From Candidatus Heimdallarchaeota archaeon (GTDB lineage: Archaea; Asgardarchaeota; Heimdallarchaeia; Heimdallarchaeales; Heimdallarchaeaceae), in assembly GCA_016839945.1 (NCBI GenBank), contig JAEOTE010000033.1, positions 1-46,766 on the forward strand: 46,766 nucleotides of DNA, given 5' to 3'. Within the stretch, counting starts at the first letter, position 1; each line of letters starts with the position of its first letter. Positions 42,773 through 46,766 of the stretch are shown piece after piece. Made by a program: the position numbers and the translations under genes. A model generated the notes under the pieces. That model saw only the letters and a list, made by a program, of their open reading frames with translations, searched no databases and had not been told where the DNA came from.

Positions 42773-44677
42773 TTATTCTTCATCTTCCTCTACAGGTTCA
42801 TAATCCACATCTATAACTTGTTCCTCATCAATATCAGGTTGTTGAGGAGCACTTGGTCCTTCTGGAACACCTGGTCCATATTGGCTTGGGTCAGGCTGAG
42901 TTCCATCTGGTGCTTGTCCAGTTTCTGCATAAATTCTTTGAGATATTTTGTATATTTCTTGCATTAGTTCTTCAGTTGTTGCTTTGATTTTTTCTATATC
43001 ATCGCCTTCTATTATCTTCTTTAGTTCGTCCGATTTTTCTTCTATCTCTTTTTTCTCAGATTCAGTAACTTTGTCACCAAGTTCTTTAAGTGTATTTTCG
43101 ATACTATAGATAGCTTGTTCAGCACTGTTTTTAGCTTCAACAAGTTCTCTTCTTTGTTCATCTTCTTCTTTGTATTTCTCTGCATCTACTTTCATTTTCT
43201 CAATTTCATCATCTGTTAAGTGAGAAGATTGAATCTGGATGCTTTGTTCTTTTCCTGTACCTAAATCTTTTGCAGAAACTTGTGTTATACCATTTGCATC
43301 TATATCAAATTGAACCTCTATCTGTGGAATTCCTCTAGGTGCTGGTGGGATACCCACAAGTTCAAATTTTCCTAGAGTTATGTTATCCGCTGCCATTGTT
43401 CTTTCACCTTGAAGAACATGAATACTCACAGCAGGTTGATTGTGTTCTAGTGTTGTAAATACTTTCTTTCTGGTAACTGGAATTGTAGTATTTCTTTCCA
43501 CTAAAGCTGTTAGAACACCTCCCATAGGAGAGTAAGTTTCTACTCCCAGAGTTAAAGGTGTTACATCAAGAAGGAGAATATCTTTTCTCTCTCCAGCTAG
43601 AACAGCTGCTTGGACTGCAGCACCAAGTGCTACAACTTCTTCAGGAGCTACACCTTTATGAGGTTCTTTTCCGAAAAGTTCTTTAGCCATTTCTCTTATC
43701 ATAGGCATTCTTGTAGCTCCACCAACGAGAATGACTTTGTCTAATTCTCCAGTTTTTACTTTAGCGTCCTGCATAGCTTGTTTTGAAGGTTCTGCACATT
43801 TTTCAACAAGATCTTTAGTCATATCTTCAAATTTTGCTCTAGTAAATTCTAAATCGAGATGCTTTGCTCCAGATGCATCAGCTGTAATATATGGTAAACT
43901 AATTTTTGTTTTTAATTTGGAAGTAAGCTCAATTTTTGCATCTTCAGCAGCGTCTTTCAATCTTTGCATTATTTTTGCATCTTTTGATAAATCGATACCT
44001 TCTTTCTTCTTGAATTCAGCAACAATCCATTCAATAATTCTTTCATCCCAATCATCCCCTCCAAGTAGATTATTTCCAGATGTGGCTATCACCTTGAAAA
44101 GGCCTTCATCAAGTTCTAGGATTGAAATATCAAAAGTTCCTCCTCCCAGATCAAAGACTAAAACTCTTTCAGCTCCTTCTTTATCTAAACCATAAGCTAA
44201 TGCACTAGCTGTTGGTTCATTTACAATTCGTAAAACTTCTAAACCAGCAATTTCACCAGCATCCTTAGTTGCTTGTCTTTGTGTATCACTAAAATATGCC
44301 GGAACAGTGATTACTGCTTTCTCTATCTTTTCTCCTAAATACGCTTCGGCATCTTCTTTCAATTTTGTTAGAATTAGCGCAGAAATTTCTTCAGGTCGAT
44401 AATCCTTTTTTTCAACTGTGAATTTATAATCAGTACCCATTTTTCTTTTAATGCTTCTTACAGTTCTATCATGAAAAGCAACAGCTTGTCTTTTTGCTTG
44501 AATTCCGACTGTACGGGTTCCATCTTCATTAAAAGTAACAACACTTGGAGTAATCCTACCACCCTCAATATTGGGTATAATCTCAGGTTTTCCTGCCACC
44601 ATATGAGCAATACCTGAGTTTGTTGTTCCTAAATCTATACCAACTACAAGTTCTTTCTTTGTCTTTTTTTCACTCAT
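42773..44677 (-). CDS. dnaK: Chaperone protein DnaK (Hsp70)
   Basis: 634 residues, full length for bacterial-type Hsp70. The ATPase domain has phosphate loop DLGTTNSG (15-22), [20 protein letters not shown], and [13 protein letters not shown]. The interdomain linker is [15 protein letters not shown]. The beta-sandwich substrate domain and helical lid follow, and the acidic tail [17 protein letters not shown] resembles the EEVD-like ends of bacterial DnaK. It folds and protects proteins in the cytosol with DnaJ. Archaeal dnaK genes are regarded as acquired from bacteria. The start has GGTGAA eight bases ahead. grpE is not in the window. Confidence 0.97.
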   Translation of the reverse strand: MSEKKTKKELVVGIDLGTTNSGIAHMVAGKPEIIPNIEGGRITPSVVTFNEDGTRTVGIQAKRQAVAFHDRTVRSIKRKMGTDYKFTVEKKDYRPEEISALILTKLKEDAEAYLGEKIEKAVITVPAYFSDTQRQATKDAGEIAGLEVLRIVNEPTASALAYGLDKEGAERVLVFDLGGGTFDISILELDEGLFKVIATSGNNLLGGDDWDERIIEWIVAEFKKKEGIDLSKDAKIMQRLKDAAEDAKIELTSKLKTKISLPYITADASGAKHLDLEFTRAKFEDMTKDLVEKCAEPSKQAMQDAKVKTGELDKVILVGGATRMPMIREMAKELFGKEPHKGVAPEEVVALGAAVQAAVLAGERKDILLLDVTPLTLGVETYSPMGGVLTALVERNTTIPVTRKKVFTTLEHNQPAVSIHVLQGERTMAADNITLGKFELVGIPPAPRGIPQIEVQFDIDANGITQVSAKDLGTGKEQSIQIQSSHLTDDEIEKMKVDAEKYKEEDEQRRELVEAKNSAEQAIYSIENTLKELGDKVTESEKKEIEEKSDELKKIIEGDDIEKIKATTEELMQEIYKISQRIYAETGQAPDGTQPDPSQYGPGVPEGPSAPQQPDIDEEQVIDVDYEPVEEDEE

Positions 44678-44740
44678 TTAATTCACCTTTAAGCTTTGAC
44701 AAATAGGTAGTTTATTTTTGGAAAATTTGCTAATTACTGA

Positions 44741-44751
44741 TATATATATGT
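44741..44751 (-). promoter_or_regulatory. TATA box of dnaK
   Basis: On the minus strand ACATATATATA (44741-44751), predicting transcription start near 44720 and a leader of about 43 bases that holds the ribosome binding site. No heat-shock operator repeat was recognised. Confidence 0.55.
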
Positions 44752-44778
44752 TACCATTATTAAAAAATAGAGTTTTTA

Positions 44779-44790
44779 CAAAAAAGAAAG
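44779..44790 (-). terminator. T-rich terminator after the epimerase gene
   Basis: On the minus strand CTTTCTTTTTTG, about 16 bases after the stop at 44806. Confidence 0.4.
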
Positions 44791-44805
44791 GAGAAGATAT
44801 TGATC

Positions 44806-45828
44806 TTAGGTAAGAGTAGGTTTTCCTCTAGTTTTGTACTTAGTTGCTTTTTTCTTCCTCTTTGTGTAATATGGAGATTTTTCAAGAAGAATTACTCTAA
44901 CAAGAGGTTTGAAAAGACTAATCAAAAATCTTCGGAAGCTAACCTTTTTCTTGTATACCTTCAGAAAATCATCAAATGTATTTTTTTGGAAATTCAATAA
45001 TTTTTGTGCTTCTTTAGTGTTCATCCAATCGCAGTGATAATAATCATTAATGCTATTTACAGGTTTAAATGCTTCATCTGGGAGCATTCCAATACCTAGA
45101 ACTTCTAGCATTTTTGATACAAATTCTCTTTGATATAATTGATTACCCTTTCCTCCTCCAATAAAAAGTGTCTTACCTATTACATCAGCTTCTAGTGTAT
45201 TTACACAAGCTAATGCTGCATCTCTGGAGTCTACCAATTCTATTCTCTGTTCCAAAGGAACCTCATACATTATATCAGGTATCTTCCAAGTCATCTCGAA
45301 TGGAGTTACAGCTGCAAATCGTAGAATAACCCAAGGAATTGCACTTTTCCAAAATTCCTTTTCAACTTCTATCTTATGCTTTGCATAGTTATCATAATCC
45401 AAAGGATCAAAAGGATCATCCACCTTTGTAGGAGGTTCTTTATCCATTCTATTACCATGAACAGCTATAGAAGAGATGTATACAAATCTAGGAGGATTTT
45501 TCATTTTCTCAGCAGCTCTTAACAAATTAATAGAACCCTTTACATTAACATCATAAGCTAGTTTTTGTTTTTCATATGCTAATGGAGGAATAATCGCTGC
45601 TAGATGTATTATAGCATCAACATCTTTCACAATTTTAGTAGTAGTTTTAGAATCTCTAATGTCACCCCAGATTGTTTCAAAAATCCCAATTTTTCTCAAT
45701 CTTGTTTCTAATTGCACATTTCGAGGATTCTTTAAATCAAAACATCTTACAGAATATCCTCTATTTAACAATATTTTTAGAGTTCTCTGACCAACGTTGC
45801 CAAAAGCCCCAGTTAATAAAACTTTCAT
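44806..45828 (-). CDS. NAD-dependent epimerase/dehydratase (extended SDR family)
   Basis: 340 residues. Rossmann motif TGAFGNVG (6-13), D31 (FDLKN) marking NAD binding, HLAA at 75-78, S120 (ISSIAV) and the catalytic pair Y148-x3-K152 (NYAKHK). The C-terminal half carries a smaller substrate domain. The last ~40 residues are strongly basic and hydrophobic (FRRFLISLFKPLVRVILL then YYTKRKKKATKYKTRGK), an unusual tail that may attach to membrane or nucleic acid. Relatives act on nucleotide sugars, steroids or similar; the substrate is not predictable. It is leaderless by its TATA box and not part of an obvious sugar-nucleotide cluster. Confidence 0.85.
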   Translation of the reverse strand: MKVLLTGAFGNVGQRTLKILLNRGYSVRCFDLKNPRNVQLETRLRKIGIFETIWGDIRDSKTTTKIVKDVDAIIHLAAIIPPLAYEKQKLAYDVNVKGSINLLRAAEKMKNPPRFVYISSIAVHGNRMDKEPPTKVDDPFDPLDYDNYAKHKIEVEKEFWKSAIPWVILRFAAVTPFEMTWKIPDIMYEVPLEQRIELVDSRDAALACVNTLEADVIGKTLFIGGGKGNQLYQREFVSKMLEVLGIGMLPDEAFKPVNSINDYYHCDWMNTKEAQKLLNFQKNTFDDFLKVYKKKVSFRRFLISLFKPLVRVILLEKSPYYTKRKKKATKYKTRGKPTLT

Positions 45829-45850
45829 GAGAAAATAAGCACACGGGCAG

Positions 45851-45861
45851 ATATATAGAGT
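45851..45861 (-). promoter_or_regulatory. TATA box of the epimerase gene (leaderless)
   Basis: On the minus strand ACTCTATATAT, centred about 27 bases ahead of the ATG at 45828. Confidence 0.6.
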
Positions 45862-45946
45862 CCAGTGAAACGGTAATTCTATGAGTTTGGAATTGTAATT
45901 CTGGTTTCGGGAAAACTCGAATTGATATTTCGTACGACTATTTATA

Positions 45947-45970
45947 AAGGAAATTTTTTTTTCCTTTTTT
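45947..45970. repeat. Inverted repeat AAAGGAAA / TTTCCTTT with T-tract
   Basis: In the 178-bp gap between two minus-strand genes, eight-base complementary arms flank a short T loop and run into further T. On the plus strand it looks like a hairpin terminator, but no plus-strand gene precedes it. TTTATAAA directly before it and the palindrome TCGTACGA (45930-45937) are also present. No coding frame of note lies in the gap. Confidence 0.35.
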
Positions 45971-46006
45971 CATTATTCGTTGTTTTAATGATTATAGAAT
46001 ATCTTG

Positions 46007-46766
46007 CTAGAAGATTAATTCTCCTTTGAGAACCAACATTGCATTACCAGTAATCTCAACTCGGTTATTTTCTAAAATTTTTACCTTAAGTTTTCCCTCT
46101 CTTTCTGACATTTGGAGAGCTAGCATCTCTTCTTTGTTCAGTCTTTTTGACCAATAAGGTGCTAAAATTGTATGAGTTGATCCAGTTACAGGATCTTCAT
46201 TAATGCCTACCCAAGGAGCGAAGAACCTTGATACAAAATCATATTTCTCAGATGCTTTTGCTGTTATCAACACTCCTGTTATAGATAAATCTAAATCCAA
46301 TTCCTTCATTTGTTCGAAATCTGGTTGAATTTCCTTAACTTGTTCTTCATTTTCTAATTCAACTAATATATCATTTACCCCTTCTGAATAGGCAACATTT
46401 TCAGCTTTATCTACACCTAGAGCATTCAATAATCCTTCTGGAGGTTTGATGTTTTCTGGATCATTTAAAGGAAAATCAAGAACAACTCCTTCATCTCTTC
46501 TAAATGCCATTAAATCTCCACTTAAAGTGTGGAAAGTAACCTTATCTGAATAAATGTTAATTTCATAAAATAAAAGAGCTGCAGTTGCTAATGTAGCATG
46601 CCCACAGAGATTTACTTCTACTTTTGGAGTAAACCACCTCAATCTAAAGGAGTTTATTTCTTTTATGTTTCCATCTTCAGGGAGATATAGGAAAGCTGTT
46701 TCAGATAAATTCATTTCAGCTGCAATCTTTTGCAAAATATCATCAGGGAATTCTTTCTCAATAATA
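46007..46766 (-). CDS. PhzF-family isomerase-like protein, 5' truncated by the window
   Basis: About 253 codons are visible and the frame stays open to the window edge, so the start lies beyond 46766. Family features: NLSETAFLYL (its Glu aligns with the catalytic E45 of PhzF), VNLCGHATLATAALLF, and near the C-terminus DPVTGSTHTILAPYW. PhzF-fold proteins have two diaminopimelate-epimerase-like halves and catalyse isomerisations; most archaeal members have no known substrate. The missing part should be about 35-40 residues. No phenazine genes are nearby, so the phz name should not be taken as a pathway call. Confidence 0.88.
   Translation of the reverse strand, partial: IIEKEFPDDILQKIAAEMNLSETAFLYLPEDGNIKEINSFRLRWFTPKVEVNLCGHATLATAALLFYEINIYSDKVTFHTLSGDLMAFRRDEGVVLDFPLNDPENIKPPEGLLNALGVDKAENVAYSEGVNDILVELENEEQVKEIQPDFEQMKELDLDLSITGVLITAKASEKYDFVSRFFAPWVGINEDPVTGSTHTILAPYWSKRLNKEEMLALQMSEREGKLKVKILENNRVEITGNAMLVLKGELIF

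Noticed and set aside
43731..44195. Plus-strand open frame of 154 codons opposite dnaK
   Set aside because: Antisense frames opposite dnaK are a well-known artefact; Ser-rich translation and no promoter.
46007..46766. Phenazine biosynthesis locus
   Set aside because: Only a PhzF-fold gene is present; the family is broad and no other phz genes are in the window.

Overview
This is a 46.8 kb, AT-rich (roughly two-thirds A+T by eye), gene-dense window from an archaeon. The archaeal signs are TATA boxes about 27 bases ahead of several apparently leaderless start codons, GGTGA/GAGGTG Shine-Dalgarno sites, short T-tract terminators, a type II methionine aminopeptidase, a UPF0216 (DUF61) protein and TrmB-type regulation. 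Bacterial-type DnaK/DnaJ, a class I (bacterial-type) GAPDH, a predicted Roadblock-like domain on a coiled coil, and very large coiled-coil proteins together suggest an Asgard archaeon, perhaps of the Heimdallarchaeia. That placement is an inference. No rRNA, tRNA, CRISPR array, insertion sequence or integrase was seen. The longest gap between genes is 264 bp (2967-3230).

Layout. 1-4.7 kb: a truncated ArsB/NhaD-type permease, a Roadblock-like/coiled-coil protein, and a non-pyrrolysine MttB-family methyltransferase. 4.7-8 kb: a membrane-anchored NosD-like beta-helix protein, an amidohydrolase and a tiny helical protein. 8-11.8 kb (minus strand): a heterodimeric ABC exporter with one degenerate ATP site. 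11.9-18.6 kb: a divergent pair made of an anchored, cysteine-free tandem SUOX-like protein (minus) and a three-gene sugar-type ABC importer (plus) whose two permeases are fused into one polypeptide. 18.8-24.4 kb: a ten-PAS protein with a remnant kinase dimerisation segment, a cation/Ca2+ exchanger and a small orphan. 24.4-29.3 kb: an ornithine-aminotransferase-like enzyme, two membrane proteins of unknown function, GAPDH and a Cys-containing small protein. 29.4-36.5 kb (minus): a tight three-gene operon encoding an AAA-type ATPase with helical repeats, a 484-residue coiled-coil protein and a ~1260-residue protein that has a TrmB winged helix at one end, a PLD/TrmB-like domain at the other, and about 1000 residues of predicted helix between. 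36.6-46.8 kb: a winged-helix gene with a probable frameshift, MetAP2, an alpha/beta hydrolase, a metal-site-degenerate M24 protein, UPF0216, a zinc-ribbon membrane protein, dnaJ, dnaK, an SDR epimerase and a truncated PhzF-family gene.

How the parts work together. The importer operon forms a self-contained ABC uptake system. DnaK and DnaJ form a chaperone pair, with no GrpE visible in the window. The 29.4-36.5 kb operon is the best candidate for an undescribed system: an ATPase co-expressed with two long coiled-coil partners, one of which could bind DNA. The remaining genes are mostly single units with their own promoters.
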